A stretch of 64,000 nt of DNA from Unio delphinus (GCA_029339505.1 JAQISU010001239.1:8440001-8504000); one strand, 5' to 3'. Counted from the first letter of the stretch, positions 43,146-56,083 are shown. Notes: generated by a model from the letters alone, not told the origin. Made by a program: numbers and translations.

Positions 43146-46010
43146 ATAAGCCTCAAAAAGGGCCATATGATCCCATCAAATTCTAAAACAGGTTTAGAGA
43201 CATTGAGAGACATTGAGAACATCGATGCTTAAGAAACTGCTCTACGTACTCATGGCTGCTCAAAACCTACTAACAAAAACTACTTCCCCGTACTTCCTCC
43301 AGACCAATAACTACACAAATTGCCTCCGCCAATGGTCTAACCTAGCTTTACAATCTCCAACTTAATCGTATAATGAAGAACACTATCATACAATGGAACT
43401 GTCGAAGATTTAAAGCTAACTACAATACAACCTTGAAAATATCGGCTCTTAAACTGATGATGCAATTCCACAAAGGAATATAAATAAGGCCGACTGGTCT
43501 ACGTTTGAAACACTCTGTAAAACTAGAGGAAAACTTAAAACAGGATACATTATTCAACGTTGATAATCCTATACAACATTTTACTAAGATTCTAATCGAG
43601 ATTCCAACCAAAGAATATAACGATGCCATGAGACAACGCGGTGAAGCATTTAAAAAATTCATTAATCGTCCAACGCCCGAATATTTAAGCAAATATCGCA
43701 TTACCCGGGCTAAAGCTCGCCGCATAATCAAAGAAAGCAAACGTGCATCATAGATGAATTATATTTCTTCTTTAAACTCTCGTTCTTTAATTCAAGACGT
43801 TTCGAACACTATTCGAAAAATAAATGGAAAGAGAAAAAACTATTCGTTCCGGAAACCTGAAAGCAAACAATAACAATTTTAGTTCGCAACGTGAAAATGG
43901 CAAATATTCTTGCAGACAGTTTCTCTAAAACAAATTCTCATTATCTAATTTTTCAGAAGCCTTCCGAAGATTAAAAAAATCAAACAGAAAAGTCATGTTT
44001 AAAATTCACATCCAACCACTGTGCAAGCTATAACCAGCTGTATTCACTATAGGAAAAATATAGGAGCTTTTGGAGGCTTTGGACAACCCCTATGTTACAT
44101 CCGTTGGGCCATATGAAGTATGTTACCAGTTCTTAAAACACCTCCCATAATCATCCCTAACATCTCTTCTGAACATTTTGAATGATGTATGGATTGCTGG
44201 TAATGTACCTAAGAGTTTAAAAAGAAGCAAAAGTATTACCAGTTCCCAAACCAGGTAAATATATCGGACATCCTAACAGCTATCGACCCATTGCACTAAC
44301 AAGCTGTGTGTGCAAAACAATGGACCGAATGATTAATACTCGGCTAGTATGGTACATGGAAAGCAACAATTTAATATCACCTTTCAAAAGTGGCCTCGTT
44401 CTGTTTGTAGTACCAGTGATCGTCTGGTTAGACTGGAAACATGTATTCGCGATGCATTTATCAAGAAGGAACATTTAGTAGCAGTTTTGTTTTATTTAAA
44501 ATAGACCTATGACACAACATGGAAGTACGGGATACTAAATGACCTGCACGATCTGGGTCTAAAAGGCTGTCTGCCCTCTTTCATATCAACTTTTCTCTCA
44601 GGGAAGTGAAAGTACGAGTGGGTTCTACCTTCTCATATACACCAGCAAGAGATGGGTGTGCCCCAAGGCAGTATTTTATATGTGACGCTATTTAATATCA
44701 AAATCAATAGCATCACAAATTGTTTGGCTCCCTGTGAGGATTGTTCCATATATATGATAATTTGTAATATGTTATAGATCAAAGCACATGCATATAATTG
44801 AAAGAGAACAGCAACAAAATAATAACAAGATCCAAAATTGGGCTAGTACTAACGGTTTCACATTTTAAAACTCGAAAACAGTATGCATGCATCTCTGTCA
44901 GTTACCAAGACATCATGATGACCCTAAACTCACGCTGTACGGAAACCTATTCCAGTTGTTGATGAAACAAAAATGTTGGGTAATATCTTCGACAATAAAC
45001 TGACTTTTATCTGAATTTTATTCCACACATCAAGAATTAGTAAGCTAAATGCTTGAAATCTTTAGATCTACTTAAAGTAATTGCGCACACTGACAGGGGT
45101 GCTGATAAAAAAAATACACGTCATCTTCTAATAGTATAGAACATTGATCCACTCCAAACTAGGCTATGGTTGCGTTATTTATGGTTCAGCTAGGAAGTCA
45201 TATTTGAAAATAATTGGCACAATTCATATTCAGGGAATAAGGCTCGCTCTGGGAGCATCTAAGACATCTCCATGCCTTCTCGCGGAAGCGAATGAACCAC
45301 TTTTATCACAAGGTAGAAAAATGCTTTCTGCACAATACGCTCTCAAATTAAGATAAAACCATCTCAACCCTGCATTTCGGATGTTTTTCAACCCAAATAC
45401 AAAACGTTATACGTAAACAAACCAAATGCCATACCTACATTTGGTAGCAGAATATCATTCAGCCTTGACAGTAACAAAATTGATCTCTCTACAGTTCAGA
45501 AAACGTTTGCCTCGGAAACACCACCCTGGATTCGTAAACAACCCAAAGTGATTTTTACGTTACACGATGGGAATAAAATATGCGACAAACCCTTCTATCT
45601 TCCAGAATTCTTATCATGAACTCCTCACCGAATTTAGAAACTACATTAGAATTTATACTGATGGATCAAAAGATAAGGAAACGGCTGCTGCAGCCTTTGT
45701 TAGTGGCAAACACATAACAAAAGTTATTTTGCCAAATGAAGCGTTAATTTTGTCAGCAGACATCAGAGCAATAGCCCTTGCTCTGAAATGTGTCGAAAAG
45801 AAACATATTTTAAACAGCATTATCTTCTGTGACTCACTATCAGTGCTTTAGTCACTAAACAATAGAAAACTCGAGGCCAATTATTAATCAATCTCCTCGT
45901 CAAAATACTGAGTTGAGTTTTTTTTCATTAATATATTATACTGTTGGTTACCTAGCCATATTGGTATTAAAGATAATGAAGAAGCAGATCGCGCTTATAC
46001 AATGGCTCTA

Positions 46011-46385
46011 TCGTCCTTATATGATGTACAAACTTCTTCATATTAAGGAGCAAAATCAGAACTTGTGCAGACGCAAAGTTGTCAAGCAGTCTTTTGACAA
46101 AGGTAGGTTGGTCGATTTAAACATCTTTGCTCCACGATGATATGCTTATAGGAAATACATAGTCTGCCGTTTTGAATTATGACGTTGCCACATCCAGTTT
46201 TTATTTTGCAGTTTCCAATACCAAACCATGTTTATATGTCGTTTTGCAACATGAACTAGATAGCAATTTACATAATCTATGAGTTTAATTTGAATCTTGA
46301 TTAACAAAATTAGACATTCATGAAATGTAACTATTATATTAGCATCAAAACAGGAGCTGAAAACAGTCATTTTTCAATAACAATA
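46011..46385. other. No gene recognised
   Basis: Short sequence between the broken LINE and the purine block. Frames on both strands are short and featureless. Confidence 0.4.
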
Positions 46386-46386
46386 T

Positions 46387-46388
<2 letters not shown>

Positions 46389-46422
<34 letters not shown>

Positions 46423-47220
46423 AGAGGTGGAGAGGAGGAGATAGAGGGGGAGAAAGAGAGCGAGAGGGACAGAGAGAGAGAGAGGGAGAAGGATAGAGGG
46501 ATAAGGGGGAGAGAGAGAAGGGGAGAGGGGTGAGAAAGGGGGGAGAAAGGGAAAGAGAGGGAGAGAGAGGGAGCGAGAGAGAGAGGGAGAGATGGAGAGA
46601 GTGAGGGAGAGTGGGAGAGGGGGATAGAGAGGAGAAGAGAGAGAGAGAGAGAGGAAGAGGGAGAGGGAGAGCGGGAGAGGGAGAGAAGGAAAGGGAGAGG
46701 AAGAAGTAGAGAGGGAGAGAGGAGAGGGAGAGAGGAGAGGGAGAGGGGGAGAGGGGGAGAGAGAGGGGGAGAGATGTGGAGAGGATGAGAGAGAGGGGGA
46801 GAAAGAGAGGGAGAGGGACAAAGAGAGAGAGAGAGGGAGAAGGAAAGAGGGATAAGGGGGAGAGAGAGAGGGGGAGAGGGGAAGAGAGGGGTAGAGAGAG
46901 GGAGAGAGAGGGAGAGAGAGAGGGAGAGAGATGGAGAGAGAGGGGGACAGGTGGAGAGGAGGAGAGGGGGAGAGAGAAGAGAAGAGAGGGGAAGAGTGAG
47001 AGTAAGAAGGAGAGGGAGAGCGGGAGAGGGAGAGGGAGAGCGGGAGAGGGAGAGGGAGAGAGGGAAAGGGAAAGGGAGAGGAAGAGGGAGAGAGGGAGAG
47101 AGGAGAGGGAGAGGGGGAGAGAAAGGGGAGAGAGGGGAGAGAGAGGAGGAAAGAGAGAGGGGAGAGTAGGGATGGGAGAGGGGGAGAGGTAGAGAGGGAG
47201 GGGGGAGATAGAGATGGGAA
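46389..47220. repeat. Purine block: degenerate GA/GGA minisatellite, ~830 bp
   Basis: Almost pure A/G on the + strand (GAGAG, GGGAGA and GGAGAGGGAG units). The long frames on either strand (Arg/Glu-rich on +, Ser/Leu/Pro-rich on -) are products of the repeat, not genes. Such mirror-repeat tracts can form triplex DNA. Confidence 0.95.
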
Positions 47221-47817
47221 GAGGAATGAATTGAGGATATTCAGGTTATAAAACTAAAGAACGTTTATCGTTTCAATATCGCAATTGTGACAAATTATGA
47301 TAGAAACTACCCTTTCGCAACATCCAGATATCATTCAATAGATATAATGTTTTTCATTTTGCATCATAGGAAAACACTTTTCTTTATCAATCAATATCAA
47401 CACGTGTCTGTTTGTTGTATATAGACATTTCGCATATACGACTAATTTTTAACGCTTTACAGAAATGGAAAGACGCTTGTTTTGAGTTTACCAGAAATGT
47501 TATAACCTTTACGAGTTCCAACCAAATTTCATTTTGTCTGCATCCTCATAAATCATTGCGTAGTTTAATCCTGGCAAACCGTAAATTATGATTATTGACA
47601 TTTGTCTAGATAATGAATAAAATATAAATATATGATTTTGTTTCTTCAAATATGAATCATCGAAGTGGGTTACAATGTTGCATATAATTAGTTGTACGTT
47701 TAAAGACAGATTGTTCTGTAGCAATCGTAAGAATACAGAAATTGGTCACAGTAGTAAGGGTCCAGTATTTCAATGGCTTAAACATTCAGAAGTTGTGTCA
47801 CGTCTTTTTTCCTACAG
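47221..47817. other. Intronic sequence before exon 3
   Basis: No gene. It ends in a pyrimidine-rich TTTTTTCCTACAG acceptor. Confidence 0.5.
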
Positions 47818-47962
47818 GTGAGATATGTGCAGGAAAAAGTACGATTCTAAACCTATTGATGGGAGACAACTACCTGGCTGTAGATCACGGGCCATGCACA
47901 AATGTGATTTGCGAGCTGAAAGATAGCGAAAGTAGATGCGCTACAATTCATTACAAAGAAAG
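47818..47962 (+). CDS. Host gene, exon 3: P-loop exon of a dynamin-family GTPase
   Basis: A 145-bp exon between a TTTTTTCCTACAG acceptor and an AG/GTATGA donor. With the last base of exon 2 it encodes the G1/P-loop GEICAGKSTILNLLMG, followed by the G2 Thr in GPCTNVICEL. Dynamin-like GTPases have this order (P-loop, ~20 residues, then the G2 Thr). The exon ends in phase 2. The product would bind GTP and probably act in membrane remodelling or innate responses, as such proteins do in animals, but its exact subfamily cannot be told. Confidence comes from the motif together with exact splice-phase fit. Confidence 0.8.
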
Positions 47963-48728
47963 GTATGAAAGAGAGGAAAGGGTATCGAATAAGATAATAC
48001 ACAGCAAGGGTAAATCTTGAAGAATCATTTATTTACCAGCGCGGTTATGTATAGTTCCATAATTAATATAGCAAATCTGCAATGTTTATGGTACAAAATT
48101 GTTACATTTCGATTAAGAGGAAGTGCTAAAAACAATAGTTTCAGATTTCACTTCAGTTCCTACATCCACTTAGAGAAACAGTCACAACTATCATAAAGTC
48201 ATCCTCCAAGAACCGTGGATGACCTTTATAGCATTAAGGTTTCATGGTGTTATAAGATGCCAAGGTCACGACAATGTCAGTGACTGCATTATGGATACAT
48301 TCCACCATAAGCAATCAATATATACAAGGAAATCAAATATCTCATATACATATAAATCATCCCAGATATATCCCAAAAGAAACATCGTTTTTACGTTTTG
48401 ACTCGTGTCCAACTTGCTAGTGGATGCGAAGGTAACAGTAAAGTTACTAAGTACAGTAGGGATCAAATCGTGTTTTCAACTACCGTCAAGAGTATTTTGT
48501 TTTCTGAATAGTCTTGTGAGTGAAAACTTGTGTTGTCATGGTGGTACGCTCGTCGTTGCATGTCAGGGTCATGGTGAGGCCAATACAAACATAGTTGCTG
48601 AAAGAAACAAATCTAAAAGGAGACATCCACTCAATATGGTTACATAATATGGTAACATTATCTACCAATATACGATTTAAATATGACACAATGATTGTGA
48701 ACAGATTGTCACTACACTACATGCAGAG

Positions 48729-48782
<54 letters not shown>

Positions 48783-49170
48783 GTAAGCTAAAATCTATCT
48801 CATTGGATTGTCATAATACTATACAGTTGTAACAGACTACTGGTGTAAATAATGTATCTCACCTTATTTTTCGTCCATACTTAGTTCTATGCATCTTGTT
48901 TAGGAGCAGGAACATGTCAAGTTACCCACTAGATTACAAAACGAAGTCTTGCTGTTATTCTGTTTCACGCCATTGGTTTGTATAAAATGCATGGCGGCTT
49001 GTATAATTGATGGAGGAATAACCATGGATAACCTAGAGAAGAATCCCCACCCACGCAAAGCTACTCGCAGGCTTTCTCACGCTCCCACATTAGCTGAGCT
49101 AAGAATATAAACCATGCAGAATAGCTTCGATGGCATTGATCGTGAATGGTGAGCCCTTTAAACCTAAAAT
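47963..49170. other. Intronic sequence; AAT microsatellite at 48729-48780
   Basis: No gene recognised. A pure (AAT)n run of about 17 units lies at 48729-48780. Confidence 0.5.
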
Positions 49171-49272
<102 letters not shown>

Positions 49273-49572
49273 CCAATGGCTATTGCATTTTAGTGTGTCC
49301 GTGTTATATGCTTCATCACGTTTGATTCATATTAACCGGTTCTTTCATTTGTAAAAATAAGGACACGCATTTCATCAAGGATGTGACATGTGATGACAGG
49401 TAACGAAATTTGTGTACAGTCTTCTCAATACTTGATGCAATTAATTTGTATATACTGTAAAACACCTCAAAACCTAAAAGCCATGGGATCCAGAGGTTGT
49501 ATTCGGTTTGAAAAGTCTTTGATTGCTGGGATTATGCAGATGTGAAGAAAGTCTCTTCGTTGGCGCTAATGG

Positions 49573-49575
<3 letters not shown>

Positions 49576-49631
<56 letters not shown>

Positions 49632-49640
49632 GAGAGAGTA
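49576..49640. repeat. (GA)n microsatellite
   Basis: A simple GA run with one interruption. Confidence 0.95.
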
Positions 49641-49789
49641 AAGTGCACAAAAAATCTAAGACAGTTATCGTTATCTTTTATTTTAAATAGATGCATTTAA
49701 TGAAGAAATAGCTGAACATTATAGGCTCCTACCGATGATCATATCCTGTCACATGAATAAATGCATTTGTTCCATAAAGAAATATTGTT

Positions 49790-49945
49790 CCAGTCATGCT
49801 ACATGTCTGCGGCATGATGCCCCAGTGCTAGACATCACTATAAACTGCCTCACTGCAGACATCGTAGCGATATGACTGAAAAATTGTTAAAGCTACGTTA
49901 AAAATCCTAATCAAACAAACAAAACAAACAAACAAACAAATATTG
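49790..49945 (+). repeat. 3' end of a SINE or LINE with AAAC tail
   Basis: A unique-looking head (GATGCCCCAGTGCTAGACATC) leads into CTACGTTAAAAATCCTAATC and an (AAAC)n tail. The tail form is that of the retroposons in this window, so this is probably a truncated insertion. The family was not identified. Confidence 0.45.
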
Positions 49946-50689
49946 TTTTCGTCACAAGAAGCATCTATCAAATGAGATAAGTTACTAAGGTACTTGTATA
50001 ACTCAACTGAAAGTCAGTTGGAATTACGATAGATACTCCACATTGTTTAGATAATATGTATTATTCATAGTGTTCACAGTTCAAGAACCAAGCTCGAAGT
50101 GGACATGTATTGTCCGGTGTTTATTACATTGTTGTTTTTTTTAAACAAATATGGCCTGTGTTAAAGACTCCATCACTTGTGAATAGCGAAATTACGGAAA
50201 CCCTTAGCAATCACAAAGTTTTCTAATCCTTTCTATAAGTCCTAAAATTACAGGGTGTGTCATATCACCTCAATACAAATTAAATTCTCGGCATCATATC
50301 CAGGACTACCAAAACAGTAGAATACACAAGAGAAAGAAATATTTTCATCTGCTAAAAAGTAGCTGATAAATTTAGACCTGGAACTTAAAAAAATATATGA
50401 ATGATGATTAATTAGATAAATGCTCTGCTAATTATTCTAATTATTCGTCTGATTATCCAGGTTGTTCTGAGATTGACTATCGTAAGATGATCTTTAGAAT
50501 TCTTCGTAATAAGGGTGCTTTTAGTAAGGGTGATCCAGACCTTCGAATGTTCACTGCAAAAATATATAAACTAATAGCAAAACAGAAATAAATTGATCCA
50601 TCGACAGTATCACTTTCTAAAGCACCTACTAAAGAAAATCTCAACAAAAAACAGTCTCTTTAACAAGCGCAGTTTTCAAATATGTTCTA

Positions 50690-51115
50690 AAGCGCTGTCC
50701 GTTACGGATCACTGCCATCTCACCTCTGTCTGCGTGGGTTCGAGTTTAAGATTCGGTTAATGTAGTTAAGTGAGAAAGTTTCCCAGTAGCTTCTCGTGGG
50801 TCGGTGGTTCTTTCCGGGGTTTTCCGGGTTCTTCCTCCACCACTAATACTGGCCTCCATGCAGAGGCGTAGCGATGATATTTTGCGCCCGGGGACAAACT
50901 ATAAAATTGGCGCCCCAGCGATCTTGTGACAGATTTATTACCCTTGTTTTCTTATTATAATGTAACGTTGCAAGCCTCATTTTGGCGCCCCTGTACCTTG
51001 GCGCCAGGGGACATATGTACGCACCCGCCCCCCCCCCCCCCCCCTCGCTACGCCTCTGCCTCCATGTATAGCCTATATTTGCTGAAAAATGGCTTTAAAC
51101 CATAAAAAACAAACA
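50690..51115 (+). repeat. SINE interrupted by a MITE
   Basis: The left part carries a tRNA-like B-box (GGGTTCGAGTTTAAG), the centre has TTCCTCCACCACTAATACTGG, and after the inserted MITE the tail continues with GTATAGCC and an AAAC-like A-rich end. This arrangement resembles the tRNA-derived SINEs common in molluscs and other invertebrates. Family name not assigned. Confidence 0.6.
50861..51058. mobile_element. hAT-type MITE, 198 bp
   Basis: Inverted termini CAGAGGCGTAGCGA and its complement. A perfect 8-bp target duplication CCTCCATG lies on both sides (50853-50860 and 51059-51066). The 8-bp duplication and CAG start fit hAT transposons. An internal poly-C run of ~20 bases lies near the right end. 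It interrupts the surrounding SINE. Confidence 0.9.
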
Positions 51116-51219
51116 AAACGAAAAGTTTACCTCTAAAATTAATAAAAAAATGACATAAACAGGCAAACATGCAGATATTACTGCAAATGGATTTCCACAA
51201 CGTAGAAAATAGGCAAGTC
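51116..51219. other. Junction within the decayed coding block
   Basis: A-rich flank after the SINE; no gene. Confidence 0.3.
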
Positions 51220-52869
51220 CTAGATATATTGATTCCTGGTGGAGTGAGGATGAATGGATTAAATATATTGATCTCGTCATAAGTGGTATTGATTATATTA
51301 GTGATAATGACAAACATTTTAAGCAATTTAAACGTGCCGTGAATCAAAGAAAATCTGAAGAGGAAGAAGAATTGTATGATTCAGGAGAATCTTTTAGAAA
51401 TGGTTTCTGTTCAATAAAGTTGTCTTATTCCTTATGTTAGCAGCATTCTTTCTGACATAAATAGATTCGAAAATTCTGATTGGAGGAAAATGTGCTTAAA
51501 ATAAGTCTGTAGAAATTGTTTAAAGAAGCAACTGATATTTGGCAACAATTATTTGCAGGCGGCGCCATGGACATTAATGTGTATCGGTATCTCATCAATT
51601 AAATTGCTGATGACTATCACAGTGAATAAATAAATATTTAACAAAAAAGATGATTATACATAATGCTCAACGTTGACCGATTATGGTCAGAGTGATAAAT
51701 TCGCGATTAACTACTTAAAAGGCGATCTACAGTGATGGACTTGATGATGTTGTTCAGGGTTTATTTAGAAGGATATCTCCAAAAGCAATGCCGATTGCAA
51801 AGCAACTGAGAATGAACACCATTGACGTTTTTCATGGTAAAAGACCCTGATGTTATTAGAAATGTTAGCGGTAAAGCGTTTTCAGCAATCCAGGATAGTT
51901 TAGCACGATTACTATGACAAAAACCTCAACCAGTAAAATTACCAAGCACTGAAGTTATACCCACAACTGTTGGTAAAGTAATAAATCAAACTGCAAATCA
52001 GAACCTAGCTGAGTTGACTGGTGAAGCAGAAAAAAAGCTATTATTCTGATAGCAGGAAGTCGTCTTCGCATTAGACGATAACAAAATTACTCTGATGAAT
52101 TAAAACAACTAATTATTGAAACAACACAACCTTAAGGTTAAATCAGATATTGAATATATCAACTGAACATTTTATGAACAAGTAATATTTGATAAATCAG
52201 AAGATAATTGGTATTCAGAAGGTTTTAGGAAACACTATAATTTGTTTTAAAAATACGATAAAAGAAGAGCATTTTTAAAAGTAGTAAAAATAACTGATAA
52301 ACAATTACCAACATTTGTAATACCATCACTTGCACACAAAAATTAACTAGAGAAATCACTCAACAATCATGGAGACAAATAAACCCACCAACAGGTGTTC
52401 TCAAACATAACTCTGATCGTTACGGTTAATGTCGTCATATTGTCCCAGGAATTGTAAATATAACATCATTTATTGCAGCCAATATGTGATGTAACTGATG
52501 CAAGCTTTCAAGCAAATTTTGAAGACTCAAAATCAAGCTCAGCAAGGATATACTCTATATACATTTACTCCGAGGGATACCTCGTGAGGGCTTTATACAC
52601 AGAGAGGAGGTACTTGACAATGCCATCAGAACACTATTTACACTGCCTCAGTCGCTGCAGAATAATTTAGTATTGACATAATCATTGATGAATACGGCAC
52701 ATAAATAATTAAATTTACTGCAGCGAGAACGTGTTATTATGATAATGTGTGATAGAGATCAGGTTCGGAATTATGCGAATGCCTTAATTGATATCAATTG
52801 GTTTTAAAAAATCTAATTCTTCAGACTAATGGGTATTTTGATACTCAAAATAATAACAATATCATCGAA

Positions 52870-54900
52870 ACAAAATGTATAATAATAATTTCATAAACAA
52901 ATTTATATGTGTAACATAATTTATTTTTTCTGCTGATTTGTTGTTATTTTTAGGGTTTCATCATCATCAGTCTCTTGAGCTAGTGTGATCGTTGAGGTTC
53001 TGTGCTGCCATGATAATAATAATAGTACTAAAACCTAATGGAAGTCAATCAGATTCAATGATTTTTGAAGGGTCAAACCTCACGAGATTTTCTAATTGAG
53101 TTTTTGATAAATTATCGCACAACACAATCTGATATTTGTATCCAATGCTTGATTGATTTTCAGTAGATGTATAAGGAAAAATTAGAAAAATATAAATAAT
53201 AAAAAAACTATTAGAGAATCGCTTGAGGTTTGACCGTTCAACAATTTGCAAATCGACTGATTGTCTATTGACAAATTGACTAAATTGCTTCTTGCAGAGA
53301 CAGACTTTGTTTTCATTTCAAAATTGTAAACGAATACCCTTGACAAATTCAGGGCAGATAAAAGAATATAGTAAACACAAATATATTAATTCATTTCCGA
53401 AATATATTTATTCTGATTCAAGGCTGAAAGACCACTAGCTACTTTCACTAATGAATTTATCACTGCTTTGGTTTTCACGATCTGATATAATCTTTTTAGT
53501 TGTCTTACCCGTGTATTGAATAGTATTGTTTGTTTTGAATCGTGAGATAATTTGGATCTATTTATGTGGATTGCTAGTGCTCTATATTTATGTACACAAT
53601 ATTCCACACAATATTCACTAGTGTTTCATAGTTTTGCTGTTAGTATATGTCGTTCGTCGCATACATGTATGATATATTTGGTCGACTGTACTCGAGTGGG
53701 AGTCATATTCTATTTTGTTTGTATTTCACCCGACTCGAGTTAGATCGCCTCTAAGTATTTCAGAAAGAATTTGTTTCTCTTCAAGGGTATATTCTAAAGG
53801 GTGGATGGCGTAGCAATTCGAAAGACACACAAGTATTAAAAACAAATTAACTACACTCTCTTTACTAGCGCATATATTTTTGTTGTGATTGTGTCCCTCC
53901 AAGGGGTTGTTTTTCCAGACTCTTTCACGGGCCTCTTCACTTTGTGCAGCGCAATGTGATGTAGCCCCAGGACGTCCTAATCCCATAAATCCCCTTTAAG
54001 GTCCCTGTCACTCCCCCTTTATAACGTTCTCATATTTGTAATCCTTATTCTATTTAGTGTCTCCCAATTACAATAATTTGTCAACATGCCTTCATAGTTT
54101 CTATTATATAGCTTGTAACTTAATATAACACATGTGTATTAAAATCACCATCTAAATACAGGATAATTTAGTGTTTGTACTTTCCTTTTTTCCTTAACTT
54201 CTCTCTTTTCACATAGTATCATTGTATGAAAAAATGACATTTTTGCATAGTGGACATTTTGGCGGAAGTCTGATCATTTGCCGTCTCACTGTTGGCTTGT
54301 TGTGGTCATGATAGCTTGGAACCTAATTAACAATTATACACAAAACTTGCATAAGCATACATCTTACATAGCAATGTTTTACAATCATTCAAAACATAGG
54401 TTCATTTGAATAAGTTTTTTTTTACTTTAGTGACTTTGTATTTTCTTTCTACATAATTCTGACACTGTAAATATGATAGACGCTATACTACCCACATATA
54501 GACTAGAATTTGGACACTTCCCCTAAACAAACAAATGAACCAACCTCTCAACTATGCCAAATGTTTACCAATTTAAAGCTTGATTTTATCAGCTCTTCAC
54601 TTGCAACCGTAATATCTTGGATTTGTTTGAACACAAAATATTTTGTAAGCATTGGAACTGAAACCAAATACAACATACATATCAAATGTAGATCTCTATC
54701 TCAACCAGGTAACTTCTCCATACCAATATTTAGTCAATGTCACTTAATTGGTACGTTTGAGATACCTGTAAATTCCGCTGCTCATTCGTTTATTAAAATT
54801 AGTTTTAGAGCCCAGTTCACATACACCCAAACACCCAACCAAGTAGGTACATGTCGACAAGGGTTACCTAACCACACAAACAATTTGCATAATGGATACA
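52870..54900. other. No gene recognised
   Basis: AT-rich sequence. A - strand frame at 53726-53986 (GLGRPGATSHCAAQ...) looks like a piece of a repeat, but I cannot place it. Inverted ACTCGAGT copies near 53690 and 53735 may belong to a small MITE. Confidence 0.35.
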
Positions 54901-54908
54901 TATTAGGG

Positions 54909-55095
54909 CAGAGGTTCTCAACCTGTGGGTTGCGACCCCGTCAGGGATCGAACAACGATTTGCCAGGGGTCGCTTACGACCATCGGAAATATACATTTTT
55001 ACAGTTATGAACGAAAATAATTTTACGGTTGGGTCGCCACAACATTTGGAATTGCATTAAAAGGGTCGCGGCACTAGAATGGCTGAGAACCGCTG
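54909..55095. mobile_element. SPIN-like hAT MITE, 187 bp
   Basis: Starts CAGAGGTTCTCAACCTGTGG and ends with the near-complement (GAGAACCGCTG), with GGGTCGC near both ends and AACGAAAATAATTTTA inside. A perfect 8-bp target duplication TATTAGGG flanks it (54901-54908 and 55096-55103). Termini and internal text resemble the non-autonomous elements of the SPIN (Space Invaders) hAT family, known for horizontal transfer among animals. Confidence 0.85.
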
Positions 55096-55103
55096 TATTA
55101 GGG

Positions 55104-55770
55104 GAAGTAGTTCAGCTATGTCAGAAACTTGATAACTGATATGATGTTCGAATATGAGTAATATCTGTATTTTGATCCATTTGTTAGTCGCATCCTGTGA
55201 TCATTAGTTTTGTTGCATCTATATTAATCAAATTAACCATCATTGAATAAACTGAATGTAATCGTAATACTATATTTTACTTCCACTAGGTAACTATTAT
55301 ATATTATATACCTGGTTAGGCTGGCATGGTTTGTCTCTTTGCAACTTCCATTACCTCAGAATTAATCCTATACACCGGTCTTGCACTGACAACTAGTCCA
55401 AATGTATTCCTGTTGGTGAGGGGAATCATGATGATGAGTAAACGCATAACTTATGCCATTGTTCTGCACGTATATTTAAAGAGATCGTAACAAAAATGCA
55501 ATATACTCAGATTGCAAAGGTTTAAAAAAAATTTATACACGTGTCAAAAGGTTAAGCTGATTTGCCTACCCCGCCCCATTTGTTCGCATGGAAGCAATTA
55601 TATCTAAATCATGGTACCTACTTCCGATCTTAACAACTTCATTTTAGGGGCATATAAACATTGTACATGAGAGTAACTGGACAAACCACATTTATTTAAC
55701 TTCTCTATCCTTTAGAATTTATTAAAAGTTTGACTACAAAAACTGTTATCAAAGACATATTACTGAGTTT
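55104..55770. other. No gene recognised
   Basis: AT-rich, featureless. Confidence 0.4.
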
Positions 55771-56083
55771 TATGAAAAAACACCCAGGTATATGTAATAG
55801 TCTCTTGTGATTCCGACAGTGAATTCATTTAAAATTCACGATACGTTCCTATGATATATGAATATAATACCATTTCCTGTTGAATTAACCCATGTCGCAA
55901 TCTCCTTCTTAATTGCTTTCTCAGTATTATAATGAAAAAACACCCAGGTATATGTGAAAGTCTCTTGTGATTCAAATATTGAATTCATTTGAAATTCACG
56001 ATACGTTCAGATGATATATGAATATAATACCATATCCTGTTGAATTAGCCCATGTCGAAATCTCCTTCCTAATCGCTTTCTCA

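Larger units (their letters stand above)
41490..46010 (+). mobile_element. LINE copy C: longer, decayed RNase H LINE
   Basis: From 5' UTR to RNase H. A GC-richer 5' region starts near 41490 (GGGTTTACCCCCTGCGGG). A gag-like ORF1 with zinc knuckles is at 42280-42880. The beginning of the endonuclease (IIQWNCRRFK) is near 43390, then a large internal deletion. Next is a segment with RPTPEYLSKYR (43505-43753) and the reverse transcriptase from 44230 (PVPKPGKYI, NSYRPIALTS). RNase H covers 45640-45990 (IYTDGSKDKETAA). It is truncated near 46010, before the 3' UTR of copies A and B. It lies in sense in the GTPase intron. Confidence 0.85.
50440..52860 (+). pseudogene. Decayed multi-segment coding block of unknown virus/transposon type
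   Basis: Several well-formed protein-like segments follow each other on the + strand across frames: EIDYRKMIFRILRNKGAFSK near 50470, WWSEDEWIKYIDLVISGIDY near 51238, IPTTVGKVINQTANQNLAEL near 51957, NWYSEGFRKHYNLF near 52207, then CRHIVPGIVNITSFIAAN, GIPREGFIHREEVLDNAIRT and IMCDRDQVRNYANALIDIN (52430-52810). Composition and continuity suggest one to three related proteins broken by many indels. I do not recognise the family. No retrotransposon or Polinton motif was found. A SINE with a nested MITE interrupts it (50690-51115). A capsid- or structural-type protein of an unknown DNA element is possible. Confidence 0.45.

Noticed and set aside
46345..47192. Long Ser/Leu/Pro- and Arg/Glu-rich frames
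   Set aside because: They translate a GA-type purine repeat on both strands. Composition is fully explained by the repeat.
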